Below are positions 10,935-21,181 of a DNA stretch of 64,000 nt, piece by piece. Position 1 is the first letter of the stretch, and every line of letters starts with the position of its first letter. The notes under the pieces were generated by a model, which was not told the origin of the DNA, did not search any database, and saw nothing but the letters and a program-made list of their open reading frames with translations. Location of the stretch: positions 2,294,001-2,358,000 of the forward strand of contig NZ_CP064338.1 of assembly GCF_015476235.1 (NCBI RefSeq), read 5' to 3'. The translations under genes were made by a program, and so were the position numbers. Source of the stretch: Caldimonas thermodepolymerans. GTDB lineage: Bacteria; Pseudomonadota; Gammaproteobacteria; Burkholderiales; Burkholderiaceae_C.

Positions 10935-11309
10935 TTGGAAGACTTCTTCGGGCGATTCGGCATGCAGCCGGTGTCGAGCGCGGATTTCGACGCCGCCCTG
11001 GCTGCTGCCGGCGACGCGCTCGTGGGGGTCTATTTCTGGGGCGACGACTGTTTCAACTGTGACCAGTTCAAAAAGGCCGCGCTGCTGCAGGAGGCCGCGC
11101 TGAAAGCCCAGGACATCCATTGGCTGCACGCCAACGTGTACCAGGACACCGAACTCGGTCGCCGGTTCAGCCTGCACGGGGTGCCGACCTTCTATTTCTT
11201 CCACCGCGACCGCAAGCTCGGCCGCATCACCAGCTGGCCCGGATTACCCCAGTTCCAGCAGGCCATATCGGGGTTGCGCGAACGCATTTCGGCCTCCGGA
11301 TCTGCTTGA
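10935..11309 (+). CDS. Thioredoxin-family protein between grpE and dnaK
   Basis: A 124-residue single-domain thioredoxin-like protein without a signal peptide, so cytoplasmic. The active site is C39-F-N-C42 rather than the CGPC of thioredoxin. The cis-proline follows in HGVPTFYFF. The frame starts with TTG at 10935; the first Met in frame is residue 10 and would cut the first helix. The gene sits 25 bp after grpE and 62 bp before dnaK, so it is probably part of the heat-shock operon, and a role in redox care of chaperone clients is a reasonable inference. Redox potential and partner are unknown. Confidence 0.85.
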   Translation: MEDFFGRFGMQPVSSADFDAALAAAGDALVGVYFWGDDCFNCDQFKKAALLQEAALKAQDIHWLHANVYQDTELGRRFSLHGVPTFYFFHRDRKLGRITSWPGLPQFQQAISGLRERISASGSA

Positions 11310-11332
11310 AACGACTGCAGTCATCCACAACT
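11305..11332 (+). promoter_or_regulatory. Possible second heat-shock promoter before dnaK
   Basis: CTTGAAA (11305-11311) is a full -35 match to sigma-32. At the right spacing (13 bp) the -10 is only CCACAACT (11325-11332), which matches most but not all of CCCCATNT. It overlaps the end of the thioredoxin gene and could boost dnaK over grpE. Weak call. Confidence 0.35.
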
Positions 11333-11371
11333 AGACGACAACCGAATTTCTGATTTCAGGAGTCAACGAAC

Positions 11372-13297
<1,926 letters not shown>

Positions 13298-13403
13298 TCC
13301 GGCCCGACAGCCCTTTGGTCCTGCCAGGACGGCCCCGGGCCTTCCTGGATCCTCTCCGGGCACGTGCCGGGCAGCGCCCGGCCGTGGGGGCGCTGAAGAA
13401 GTA

Positions 13404-13433
13404 CCCCCGTGGGCAGCTGGCTGCACACGGGGG
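13404..13433 (+). terminator. Strong hairpin between dnaK and dnaJ
   Basis: CCCCCGTG (13404-13411) pairs with CACGGGGG (13426-13433), and inner GCAG/CTGC bases extend the stem. Only short T runs follow (CTTT, then GTTT), so it may be a partial terminator or an mRNA-stabilising structure. Either would lower dnaJ output relative to dnaK. Confidence 0.6.
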
Positions 13434-13464
13434 CTTTGCGTTTGCACGGCAAACTTGACCCATC

Positions 13465-14604
13465 ATGGCAAAGCGTGACTATTACGAAGTCCTGGGCGTG
13501 GCGAAGAACGCGTCGGAGGACGAAATCAAGAAGGCCTACCGCAAGCTGGCCATGAAGTACCACCCTGACCGCAACCAGGGTGAGAAGGCCAAGGAGGCGG
13601 AAGAGAAGTTCAAGGAGGTCAAAGAGGCCTACGAGATGCTCTCCGACCCCAAGAAGCGGGCCGCCTACGACCAGTACGGTCACGCGGGCGTGGACCCGAA
13701 CATGGGTGCCGGCGGCTTCCGCGGCGGCCCGGAAGGGTTCGGCGGCTTCGCCGAGGCCTTCGGCGACATCTTCGGGGACATCTTCGGCTCGGCCGGGGGC
13801 CGGCGTTCCGGCCCGCAGGTCTACCGCGGCAGCGACCTCTCTTACGCGATGGAGATCACGCTGGAGGAAGCGGCCGCCGGCAAGGACGCCACGATCCGCA
13901 TCCCCAGCTGGGAGGAATGCGACACCTGCCACGGCAGCGGCGCCAAGCCCGGCACCAGCCCCAAGACCTGCCCGACCTGCGCGGGCAGCGGCACGGTGCA
14001 CCTGCGCCAGGGCTTCTTCAGCATCCAGCAGACCTGCCCGCACTGCCACGGCATGGGCAAGATCATCCCCGAGCCCTGCCCCACCTGCGGCGGCCAGGGC
14101 CGCATCAAGCGCACGAAGACGCTGGAAGTGCGCATCCCCGCCGGCATCGACGAGGGCATGCGCATCCGCTCTGCCGGCAATGGCGAACCGGGCACCAACG
14201 GCGGCCCGCCGGGCGACCTCTACATCGAGATCCGCCTGAAGAAGCACGACATCTTCGAGCGCGACGGCGACGACCTGCACTGCACGGTGCCGATCAGCAT
14301 CACCACGGCCGCGCTCGGGGGCACGATCGAGGTGCCCACGCTGGGCGGCAAGGCAGAGATCGAGCTGCCCGAAGGCACGCAGCACGGCAAGACCTTCCGG
14401 CTGCGCGGCAAGGGCATCAAGGGCGTGCGCTCCACCTACCCCGGCGACCTGTACTGCCACATCGCGGTCGAGACGCCGGTCAAGCTCACCGAGCACCAGC
14501 GCAAGCTGCTGAAGGAGCTGGACGAGTCGCTGCGCAAGGGCGGCGACCGCCACTCGCCCAACGCCAAGAGCTGGACCGACCGCGTCAAGGACCTGTTCAA
14601 GTAA
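13465..14604 (+). CDS. dnaJ: Chaperone DnaJ (Hsp40)
   Basis: This co-chaperone delivers unfolded clients to DnaK and stimulates its ATPase. The 379-residue protein has the complete type I layout. The J domain (1-70) carries the HPD motif in KYHPDRNQ, and a Gly/Phe-rich linker follows (about 75-120). The zinc domain has four CxxCxGxG repeats between about residues 152 and 205 ([32 protein letters not shown]). The substrate-binding C-terminal region completes it. It is the last gene of the heat-shock group and is followed by a terminator. Confidence 0.99.
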   Translation: MAKRDYYEVLGVAKNASEDEIKKAYRKLAMKYHPDRNQGEKAKEAEEKFKEVKEAYEMLSDPKKRAAYDQYGHAGVDPNMGAGGFRGGPEGFGGFAEAFGDIFGDIFGSAGGRRSGPQVYRGSDLSYAMEITLEEAAAGKDATIRIPSWEECDTCHGSGAKPGTSPKTCPTCAGSGTVHLRQGFFSIQQTCPHCHGMGKIIPEPCPTCGGQGRIKRTKTLEVRIPAGIDEGMRIRSAGNGEPGTNGGPPGDLYIEIRLKKHDIFERDGDDLHCTVPISITTAALGGTIEVPTLGGKAEIELPEGTQHGKTFRLRGKGIKGVRSTYPGDLYCHIAVETPVKLTEHQRKLLKELDESLRKGGDRHSPNAKSWTDRVKDLFK

Positions 14605-14635
14605 GGCGCGCTCCTGCGCGCCAGCATCCGGTCGA

Positions 14636-14664
14636 GCGGCCACCTCGGTGGCCGCCTTGCTTTT
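14636..14664 (+). terminator. Terminator after dnaJ
   Basis: GCGGCCAC (14636-14643) and GTGGCCGC (14648-14655) form an 8-bp stem with a CTCG loop, followed by CTTGCTTTT. This is consistent with a rho-independent stop for the chaperone operon. Confidence 0.75.
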
Positions 14665-14673
14665 CCGCGGGAC

Positions 14674-15765
14674 TCAGAACAGGCTGCCCTGGCGCACCTG
14701 CTGCGGCGGCACGAAGGCCGATTCGTCCAGCGGCGGCACGTGCCGGGTGAGTCCGGCACGGCGCACTGCCTTCTCGATGCGCTGGGCGATCAGCTGCGCC
14801 CAGATCCCCTCGCCCTTCATGCGCGTGCCGAACTCGGCGCGATAGTCCTGCCCGCCGCGCATCTCGCGCACGCGCGCCATCACCCGCTCGGCCCGGTCGG
14901 GGAAATGCTGCTGCAGCCACTGCCGGAACAGGGGGCTCACCTCCCAGGGCAGCCGCAGCACCGTGTAATGGATGGAGTGCGCCCCGGCCTGCGCCGCGGC
15001 CTCCACGATCTGCTCGATCTCCGGCTCGTTGATGAAGGGGATGACGGGTGCGACGTTCACGCCCACCGGCACGCCGGCCCGGGCCAGCGCAGTGACGGTG
15101 CGCAGGCGCCGGTGCGGCGCGACCGCCCGTGGGTCCAGGATGCGCGCGAGCGCACCGTCCAGTGTCGTGATGCTGATCGACACCCAGACGCGCCCGGCCT
15201 GGGCGGCCGGGCCGATGAGGTCCAGGTCGCGTTCGATCCCCGAGGACTTGGTGACGATGGTGTACGCATGCCGGCAGCGCCCCAGGACGTCCAGCACCCC
15301 GCGCGTCAGGCACAGGCGCCGCTCGACGGGCTGGTAGGCATCGGTGGCGCCGCCGATGTGGATCACCGACGGTCGGTAGCGCGGCCGACCTAGCTCTTCT
15401 TCCAGTCGCTCGACCACGTTTACCTTTGCGATGATCTTCGTCTCGAAGTCCAGCCCGGGCGAGAGGTCCAGGTAGCTGTGCGTGGGACGCGCGTAGCAAT
15501 AGATGCAGCCGTGCTCGCATCCGCGATAGGGGTTGAGCGATTGCCCGAAGGGGATGTCGGGCGAATCGTTGGTGGCGATGACCAAGCGCGCCCGCTCCTC
15601 GATCACCGTCGTGGACGGGGCCAGCGTTTCCTCACCGGCGACCTGGTCCAGCGTGCCCCAGCCGTCGTCGAACCCCTCGCGCGCGTCGCGCTCGAAGCGG
15701 TGGGCGATACGCACCGCGGTGCCGCGCCCCTTGATCGAGGATGGCTGGGGAAGGTGATCGGCCAT
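14674..15765 (-). CDS. Radical SAM protein, PA0069 family
   Basis: A 363-residue member of the PA0069/Rv2578c radical SAM group. The [4Fe-4S] cluster site is CEHGCIYCY, with Cys83, Cys87 and Cys90 in the CX3CX2C spacing. SAM-domain signatures HIGGATDAYQPVERRL and ITKSSGIERDLDLI-like strands follow. Members often lie near DNA-repair genes, but the reaction is unknown to me. I chose the ATG at 15765 (MADHLPQPSS) because the longer frame would read through a LexA box just upstream. That operator suggests SOS control. The gene converges with dnaJ and diverges from the YdeI-like gene. Confidence 0.88.
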   Translation of the reverse strand: MADHLPQPSSIKGRGTAVRIAHRFERDAREGFDDGWGTLDQVAGEETLAPSTTVIEERARLVIATNDSPDIPFGQSLNPYRGCEHGCIYCYARPTHSYLDLSPGLDFETKIIAKVNVVERLEEELGRPRYRPSVIHIGGATDAYQPVERRLCLTRGVLDVLGRCRHAYTIVTKSSGIERDLDLIGPAAQAGRVWVSISITTLDGALARILDPRAVAPHRRLRTVTALARAGVPVGVNVAPVIPFINEPEIEQIVEAAAQAGAHSIHYTVLRLPWEVSPLFRQWLQQHFPDRAERVMARVREMRGGQDYRAEFGTRMKGEGIWAQLIAQRIEKAVRRAGLTRHVPPLDESAFVPPQQVRQGSLF

Positions 15766-15773
15766 GACGGCAA

Positions 15774-15793
15774 TACTGTATTTATGTACAGTA
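15774..15793. promoter_or_regulatory. LexA (SOS) box between divergent genes
   Basis: TACTGTATTTATGTACAGTA is an almost perfect 20-bp palindrome and fits CTGT-N8-ACAG, the LexA operator of gamma- and betaproteobacteria. It ends 9 bp upstream of the radical SAM start codon, so bound LexA would block that gene. The plus-strand YdeI-like gene begins about 107 bp to the right and may also be affected. Confidence 0.85.
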
Positions 15794-15899
15794 TATGCGC
15801 CATGACTCGCACCCCGCCAGTCACCCCGAGGCCGGCGAGGCCTTGCCACCGCGCTGCCACCTGCTTGCACCGGGATCGGCCACTGCCCCGAACGACGCA

Positions 15900-16142
15900 A
15901 TGAACCGACTCAAACGCCCCCTGCATCCCATGCCTGGCTTCGTGCGCCAGGCCCTCGAGAGGCGCGGCCTGATGGCAGCCTATGAAGCCCGTCCGCCCTA
16001 CCAGCGCAACGACTACCTGGGCTGGATCACGCGTGCGGTCAGCGAGGAAACCCAGCTCAAGCGGCTCGAGCAGATGCTGGCCGAACTCGAGCAGGGCAAT
16101 GTCTACATGAAGATGCCCTGGCGCGCCGCTCCCCGGCGCTGA
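15900..16142 (+). CDS. Small YdeI/OmpD-associated-type protein
   Basis: An 80-residue basic protein that resembles the C-terminal part of the YdeI/OmpD-associated family: PGFVRQALERRGLMAAYEA, YQRNDYLGWITRAV, then a helix of the type ETQLKRLEQMLAELEQG. Family members are about 190 residues, so this is a short stand-alone version. The frame also opens at 15795, directly after the LexA box. I prefer the ATG at 15900 because the intervening residues look non-conserved. Some family members have been linked to envelope-stress or bacteriocin tolerance; I cannot assign a function. Confidence 0.65.
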   Translation: MNRLKRPLHPMPGFVRQALERRGLMAAYEARPPYQRNDYLGWITRAVSEETQLKRLEQMLAELEQGNVYMKMPWRAAPRR

Positions 16143-16159
16143 ACCTGCCCCTCAAACAC

Positions 16160-16192
16160 CAGGGGCCGTCCCCTTACGGCGGACGGCCCCTG
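16160..16192. terminator. Bidirectional hairpin between convergent genes
   Basis: CAGGGGCCGTCC (16160-16171) pairs perfectly with GGACGGCCCCTG (16181-16192) around a 9-nt loop. It lies between the converging YdeI-like and nitronate monooxygenase genes. There is no clear T run, but stem strength and position suggest a shared terminator. Confidence 0.6.
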
Positions 16193-16227
16193 GCAGTCAC
16201 CGGGCAGCAACGCGCTTCAGCGGACCC

Positions 16228-17181
16228 TCACGCGCACAGGCGCTGCTTGGCCTCCAGGTACTCGCGGCGCAGGCGCTCGACCAGCACGCGCGCGGGCACG
16301 ATGTCCTTGACCGCACCGATGCCCTGCCCGCAGCCCCAGATGTCCTTCCAGGCCTTCTTCGCGGCATCGCCCGCGAAGTTCATCTTGCTGGGGTCGCTTT
16401 GCGGCAGGTTGTCCGGGTCCAGCCCGGCGTTGATGATCGAGCCACGCAGGTAGTTGCCGTGCACGCCGGTGAACAGGTTGGAGTAGACGATGTCCTGGCT
16501 GGTGCTCTCGACGATCATCTGCTTGTACCCCTGCACCGCACGCGCTTCCTCGGTCGCGATGAAGGCCGAGCCGACGTAGGCGAAGTCGGCGCCCATCGCC
16601 TGCGCGGCGAGCACCGCACGGCCCGTGGCGATCGCGCCGGACAGCGCCAGCGGTCCGTCGAACCATTCGCGGATCTCCTGCACCAGGGCGAACGGGCTGG
16701 TCGTGCCGGCATGGCCGCCCGCGCCCGCCGCCACCGCGATCAGGCCGTCGGCACCCTTCTCGATCGCCTTGCGCGCGAAGGTGTTGTTGATCACGTCGTG
16801 CAGCACCACGCCGCCGTAGCCGTGCACCGCGTCATTGACGTCGGTGCGCGCGCCGAGCGAGGTGATGATGATCGGCACCTTGTACTTCACGCACAGCTCC
16901 AGGTCGTGCTCGAGCCGGTCGTTGGACTTGTGCACGATCTGGTTGATCGCGAACGGTGCCGCCGGCTGCTCGGGATGGTCACGGTTGTACGCGGCCAGCG
17001 TCTCGGTGATCTCCGCCAGCCATTCGTCGAGCTGCGACGCCGGGCGGGCGTTGAGCGCCGGCATGGAGCCGACGACCCCGGCCTTGCACTGCTCGATCAC
17101 GAGCTTGGGGTTGCTGATGATGAACAGCGGCGAGCCGATGATGGGCAACGGCAGGTTCTGCAGGACGGAAGGCAAAGGCAC
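16228..17181 (-). CDS. FMN-dependent nitronate monooxygenase-type oxidoreductase
   Basis: A 317-residue TIM-barrel flavoprotein of the nitronate monooxygenase (formerly 2-nitropropane dioxygenase) / NAD(P)H-quinone reductase family. The start is LPLPIIGSPLFIISNPKLVI. Phosphate-binding glycine loops include AAGAGGHAGTTSPFALV and the LSGAIATGRAVLAAQAMGAD strand. GTG at 17181 has AGGAG about 8 nt upstream and gives the conserved N-terminus; the longer frame would need a start with no ribosome-binding site. The gene follows the acyl-CoA dehydrogenase by 104 bp on the same strand. This neighbourhood is common in proteobacteria and suggests a role in fatty or nitro-acid oxidation, which is inference. 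Confidence 0.85.
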   Translation of the reverse strand: MPLPSVLQNLPLPIIGSPLFIISNPKLVIEQCKAGVVGSMPALNARPASQLDEWLAEITETLAAYNRDHPEQPAAPFAINQIVHKSNDRLEHDLELCVKYKVPIIITSLGARTDVNDAVHGYGGVVLHDVINNTFARKAIEKGADGLIAVAAGAGGHAGTTSPFALVQEIREWFDGPLALSGAIATGRAVLAAQAMGADFAYVGSAFIATEEARAVQGYKQMIVESTSQDIVYSNLFTGVHGNYLRGSIINAGLDPDNLPQSDPSKMNFAGDAAKKAWKDIWGCGQGIGAVKDIVPARVLVERLRREYLEAKQRLCA

Positions 17182-17244
17182 GGCAGTCTCCTGGATGCGG
17201 TGCGTGCACGGCGCACCGGTCGAATCTTTCGGGACCATCGGGCT

Positions 17245-17274
17245 CCGGCCCTGTCACCCTTGCGACAGGACCGG
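17245..17274 (-). terminator. Hairpin between acyl-CoA dehydrogenase and nitronate monooxygenase genes
   Basis: On the minus strand an 11-bp stem with one G-U pair forms from 17274-17264 and 17255-17245 around an 8-nt loop. No T run follows, so it may reduce rather than end transcription into the downstream gene. Confidence 0.45.
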
Positions 17275-17285
17275 CGGACCCAGCT

Positions 17286-19091
17286 TCAGAACGCTTCGGG
17301 CGCGAGCGCGGTGACGCTTTCGTGGCCGGCCAGGATGCTGTCGCGGATGCCCGGCACCCGCGACAGCACGTGCTCGGCATAGAAGCGCGCGGTCGCGACC
17401 TTGGCCTGCATGTAGGCGACGTCCTCGCCGGCGGCCGCCTTGTCCTCGGCGACCATCAGCGCGCGCGCCATCTGCCAGCCGGCCACCAGGTTGCCCGCCA
17501 GCATCAGGTAGGGCACGCTGCCGGCGAACACCGCGTTCGGGGCGGTCTTGATCGACCCGGCCACGAAGTCCACCACCTGCACGAAGGCCTCGCGCGCGGC
17601 CTGCAGCCGCTGGTGCATCGCGCGCGCCGCAGCGCTGTCGCGACGCGCCAGCTGCGCTTCGGTCTCGGCGATGCGCGCGGCGATCGCCTTGGCCACCTGG
17701 CCGCCGTCGCGCGCGGTCTTGCGGCCCACCAGGTCGTTGGCCTGGATCGCGGTCGTGCCTTCGTAGATCGGCAGGATGCGCGCATCACGGTAGTACTGCG
17801 CCGCGCCGGTCTCCTCGATGAAGCCCATGCCACCGTGCACCTGCACGCCCAGGCTGGTCACCTCCAGGCTCATCTCGGTGCTGTAGCCCTTGACCAGCGG
17901 CACCATGAACTCGTAGAAGGCCTGGTTCTGCTTGCGCACCTGTTCGTCCGGATGATGGTGCGCGGCGTCGTAGGCGGCCGCGGCCACCAGCGCCATCGCG
18001 CGGCAGCCTTCGGTCAGCGCGCGCATCGTCATCAGCATGCGGCGCACGTCCGGGTGGTGGATGATGGGCGCAGCCGCCGGCAGCGAGCCGTCCACCGGGC
18101 GCGACTGGATGCGCTCCTTCGCGTACTGCACGGCCTTCTGGTAGGCGCGCTCGGCCACCGCGATGCCCTGCACGCCGACCGCGAAGCGCGCCGCGTTCAT
18201 CATGATGAACATGTACTCGAGGCCGCGGTTCTCCTGGCCCACGAGGTAGCCGATCGCGCCCGGGCCGACTTCTCCCTTGTCGTCGCCGTAGACCAGCACC
18301 GCGGTCGGGCTGGCCTTGATGCCCAGCTTGTGCTCGATCGACGCGCAATAGACGTCGTTGCGCTTGCCCAGCGACCCGTCGGCGTCGACGAGGAACTTGG
18401 GCACGATGAACAGCGAGATGCCCTTGACGCCCTCGGGAGCATCGGGCGTGCGCGCGAGCACGAGGTGGATGATGTTCTCCGCCATGTCGTGCTCGCCGTA
18501 GGTGATGAAGATCTTCTGGCCGCTGATGCGGTAGGTGCCGTCGCCCTGCGGCACGGCGCGGGTGCGCACCAGCGCGAGGTCGGAACCGGCCTGCGGCTCG
18601 GTCAGGTTCATCGTGCCGGTCCACTGGCCCGACAGCATCTTCGGGATGTAGAGCTGCTTCTGCTCGGGCGAGCCCGCGGTCAGCAGCGCTTCCACCGCCC
18701 CGTCGGTCAGCAGCGGGCACAGCGCGAAGCTCAGGTTCGCGCTGTTGAGGATCTCGCCGCAGGCCGCACCGATGGTCTTGGGCAGCCCCTGGCCGCCGAA
18801 CTCGGTCGGATGCTGCAAACCTTGCCAGCCGGCTTCGGCGAACTGCTTGAAGGCTTCCTTGAAGCCGGGCGCGGTCGTCACCCGGCCGTCGTTCCAGCTG
18901 CCGGGGTTGCGGTCGCCTTCCCAGTTCAGCGGGGCGAGGACTTCCTGGTTGAAGCGAGCGCACTCGTCCAGCACGGCCTGCGCCGTTTCCACCCCGGCGT
19001 CCTCGAATCCGGGAATCTTCGCGACTTCCTCCAGGCCGGCCAGTTCCTTCATGCAAAAAAGCATGTCCTTGACGGGCGCTTGATAACTCAC
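17286..19091 (-). CDS. Acyl-CoA dehydrogenase, long (about 600-residue) type
   Basis: A FAD enzyme that forms the 2,3-double bond of an acyl-CoA in beta-oxidation and passes electrons to ETF. The 601-residue length marks the subfamily with an extra C-terminal helical domain. Visible motifs are MNLTEPQAGSDLA (FAD/substrate contact), GQKIFITYGEHDM, VQVHGGMGFIEE, and IYEGTTAIQANDLVGRK, which carries the catalytic glutamate. Start is GTG at 19091 with GAGGAG upstream. It lies behind etfB-etfA, its presumed electron acceptor, separated by a terminator. Chain-length preference cannot be told. Confidence 0.95.
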   Translation of the reverse strand: MSYQAPVKDMLFCMKELAGLEEVAKIPGFEDAGVETAQAVLDECARFNQEVLAPLNWEGDRNPGSWNDGRVTTAPGFKEAFKQFAEAGWQGLQHPTEFGGQGLPKTIGAACGEILNSANLSFALCPLLTDGAVEALLTAGSPEQKQLYIPKMLSGQWTGTMNLTEPQAGSDLALVRTRAVPQGDGTYRISGQKIFITYGEHDMAENIIHLVLARTPDAPEGVKGISLFIVPKFLVDADGSLGKRNDVYCASIEHKLGIKASPTAVLVYGDDKGEVGPGAIGYLVGQENRGLEYMFIMMNAARFAVGVQGIAVAERAYQKAVQYAKERIQSRPVDGSLPAAAPIIHHPDVRRMLMTMRALTEGCRAMALVAAAAYDAAHHHPDEQVRKQNQAFYEFMVPLVKGYSTEMSLEVTSLGVQVHGGMGFIEETGAAQYYRDARILPIYEGTTAIQANDLVGRKTARDGGQVAKAIAARIAETEAQLARRDSAAARAMHQRLQAAREAFVQVVDFVAGSIKTAPNAVFAGSVPYLMLAGNLVAGWQMARALMVAEDKAAAGEDVAYMQAKVATARFYAEHVLSRVPGIRDSILAGHESVTALAPEAF

Positions 19092-19140
19092 GGTGACGTC
19101 TCCTCTATCGTGAACTGCAGAATCGATGCGATCGGGGCGG

Positions 19141-19180
19141 AAAAAAACCCGCTGCCCGACCAGGGACGGGCAAACGGGTT
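19141..19180 (-). terminator. Rho-independent terminator after etfA
   Basis: Reading the minus strand, AACCCG and GCCCG pair with CGGGC and CGGGTT in a two-part stem, followed by a run of seven T (19147-19141). This is the clearest terminator of the window. It separates etfBA from the acyl-CoA dehydrogenase gene. Confidence 0.85.
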
Positions 19181-19205
19181 CGTCGTCATGGCAGCAAAGC
19201 CTCGC

Positions 19206-20138
19206 TCAGAGCAGCTTCACCAGCTCCGGCACGGCGGTGAAGATGTCGGCCTCGAGGCCATAGTCGGCCACGCTGAAGATCGGCGCTTCGGGATCCTTGT
19301 TGATCGCCACGATCACCTTGGAATCCTTCATGCCCGCCAGGTGCTGGATCGCCCCGGAGATGCCGCAGGCGATGTACAGCTGCGGCGCGACGATCTTGCC
19401 GGTCTGGCCGACCTGCCAGTCGTTCGGCGCGTAGCCGGCGTCCACCGCGGCGCGGCTGGCCCCCAGCGCAGCGCCGAGCTTGTCGGCCAGCGGCGTGAGC
19501 AGCTCGTTGAACTTCTCGGCCGAACCCAGCGCACGACCACCCGAGACGATGATCTTGGCCGCCGTCAGCTCGGGGCGGTCGCTCTTGGTCACTTCACGGC
19601 CGACGAAGCTGGAGATGCCGGCATCGGCCACCGCGGGCACGCTCTCGACGGCCGCCGAACCCCCGGTGGCCGGCGCGGCGTCGAAGCCCGTGGTGCGCAC
19701 GGTGATGACCTTGACCGCGTCGGTGCTCTGCACGGTCGCGATCGCGTTGCCGGCGTAGATCGGGCGCTCGAAGGTGTCGGGGCTCTCGACCTTGGTGATG
19801 TCGGAGACCTGCGCCACGTCGAGCTTGGCGGCCACGCGCGGGGCCACGTTCTTGCCCGAGGCGGTGGCCGGGAACAGGATGTGGCTGTAGCCAGCGGCCA
19901 CGGCCAGCACCTGCGCTGCCAGGTTCTCGGCCAGGCCGTCGCCCAGGTGCGGCGCGTCGGCGTGCAGCACCTTGGTCACTCCGGCGATCTGCGCGGCCTG
20001 CTTCGCGGCCTCGGCCGCGTTGCTGCCGGCCACCAGCACGTGCACTTCGCCGCCGCACTGCGCAGCCGCGGTGACGGTGTTGAGCGTGGCGCCCTTGAGG
20101 GAGTTGTTGTCGTGTTCAGCAATCACCAGTGCAGTCAT
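19206..20138 (-). CDS. etfA: Electron transfer flavoprotein, alpha subunit
   Basis: EtfA carries the FAD of the ETF heterodimer, which takes electrons from acyl-CoA dehydrogenases and hands them to ETF:quinone oxidoreductase. At 310 residues it is normal size. The C-terminal FAD signature is complete: [10 protein letters not shown]-type loop ([15 protein letters not shown]), [24 protein letters not shown], and [19 protein letters not shown]. It lies 13 bp after etfB, so the two are cotranscribed. Confidence 0.97.
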   Translation of the reverse strand: MTALVIAEHDNNSLKGATLNTVTAAAQCGGEVHVLVAGSNAAEAAKQAAQIAGVTKVLHADAPHLGDGLAENLAAQVLAVAAGYSHILFPATASGKNVAPRVAAKLDVAQVSDITKVESPDTFERPIYAGNAIATVQSTDAVKVITVRTTGFDAAPATGGSAAVESVPAVADAGISSFVGREVTKSDRPELTAAKIIVSGGRALGSAEKFNELLTPLADKLGAALGASRAAVDAGYAPNDWQVGQTGKIVAPQLYIACGISGAIQHLAGMKDSKVIVAINKDPEAPIFSVADYGLEADIFTAVPELVKLL

Positions 20139-20151
20139 CTCGTCAACTCCT

Positions 20152-20901
20152 TCAGATCACCTTGGCTTCGTTCTTCAGCTTGTCGACCAGGGTCGCCACA
20201 TCGGCCACCTTGACACCGGCGCTGCGCTTGGGCGGCTCGCTGACCTTCAGGGTCTTGATGCGGGGGGCCACGTCCACGCCCAGTTCCTCGGGCTTGACCA
20301 CGTCGAGCTGCTTCTTCTTGGCCTTCATGATGTTGGGCAGCGTCACGTAGCGCGGCTCGTTCAGGCGCAGGTCGGTGGTGATGACGGCGGGCAGCTTGAG
20401 CTTGACGGTTTCCAGGCCGCCGTCGACCTCGCGGGTGACGGTGGCGTAACCGTCGGCGACCTCGACCTTCGAGGCGAAGGTGGCCTGCGGCAGGTCCAGC
20501 AGCGCGGCAAGCATCTGGCCGGTCTGGTTGCAGTCGTCGTCGATGGCCTGCTTGCCGAGGATCACCAGGTCGGGCTTCTCCTTCTCGAACAGGGCCTTGA
20601 GCAGCTTGGCCACGGCCAGCGGTTGCAGCTCCTCGCCGGTCTCGACCAGCACGCTGCGGTCCGCGCCGATGGCCATCGCCGTGCGCAGCGTCTCCTGGCA
20701 CTGGGTGACACCGCACGAGACGGCCACCACCTCGCTCAGCACGCCCTTCTCCTTCAGGCGCACCGCCTCTTCGACGGCAATCTCGTCGAAGGGGTTCATG
20801 CTCATCTTGACGTTGGCGATGTCAACTCCCGTGCCGTCGTACTTCACGCGTACCTTCACGTTGTAGTCGACGACGCGCTTGACCGGGACCAGTGCCTTCA
20901 T
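20152..20901 (-). CDS. etfB: Electron transfer flavoprotein, beta subunit
   Basis: EtfB binds AMP and docks the dehydrogenase partners of ETF. The 249-residue protein starts with [20 protein letters not shown] and contains the EtfB signature [20 protein letters not shown]. It also has the [21 protein letters not shown] segment, and the recognition-loop region near [26 protein letters not shown] precedes the ATG. Upstream lies a palindrome that overlaps the likely transcription start. Confidence 0.97.
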   Translation of the reverse strand: MKALVPVKRVVDYNVKVRVKYDGTGVDIANVKMSMNPFDEIAVEEAVRLKEKGVLSEVVAVSCGVTQCQETLRTAMAIGADRSVLVETGEELQPLAVAKLLKALFEKEKPDLVILGKQAIDDDCNQTGQMLAALLDLPQATFASKVEVADGYATVTREVDGGLETVKLKLPAVITTDLRLNEPRYVTLPNIMKAKKKQLDVVKPEELGVDVAPRIKTLKVSEPPKRSAGVKVADVATLVDKLKNEAKVI

Positions 20902-20917
20902 GCGACGTTCTCCTTTG

Positions 20918-20946
20918 ATTGACGTAAACGTTAATTCCCGATTCTA
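20918..20946 (-). promoter_or_regulatory. etfB promoter region with LiuR-like operator
   Basis: The imperfect palindrome ATTGACGTAAACGTTAAT (20918-20935) resembles operators of LiuR, the MerR-family regulator of branched-chain amino acid and acyl-CoA oxidation genes in proteobacteria. Just upstream on the minus strand is TAGAAT (20946-20941), a good -10, so transcription would start inside the palindrome. I see no clear -35. The regulator assignment is inference from the motif. Confidence 0.5.
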
Positions 20947-21009
20947 TGTTGCGGTGCAGATCGACATCTGACGCCCAGGCGACTGCGCCCGATCGTCGCA
21001 CGATTCAAA

Positions 21010-21023
21010 AACGAACGTTCGTT
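21010..21023. promoter_or_regulatory. Perfect 14-bp palindrome between etfB and murI
   Basis: AACGAACGTTCGTT is self-complementary over all 14 bp and lies 108 bp upstream of etfB and 158 bp upstream of murI. Its form suits a TetR-family operator. A T run follows, but a continuous palindrome without a loop is a poor terminator. No regulator gene is adjacent. Confidence 0.45.
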
Positions 21024-21181
21024 CTTTTTTTTGGCGAGATTCTACCGGCAACGCCGGGCCGGCAACCGGACCAGACCTGCGGGTTTGCCCTGAGTCGCCG
21101 CTGGACCGGAAACATTGCGGCAAAGCGCAGGCCCGCCGTTTTGCTAGACTGCCGCGCCTGTTCCTGCCTGCCCCCTGCCCC

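Noticed and set aside
17322-20213. Plus-strand open frame of 963 codons opposite the acyl-CoA dehydrogenase and etfA
   Set aside because: His/Arg/Leu-rich antisense translation; the minus-strand genes have full family signatures.
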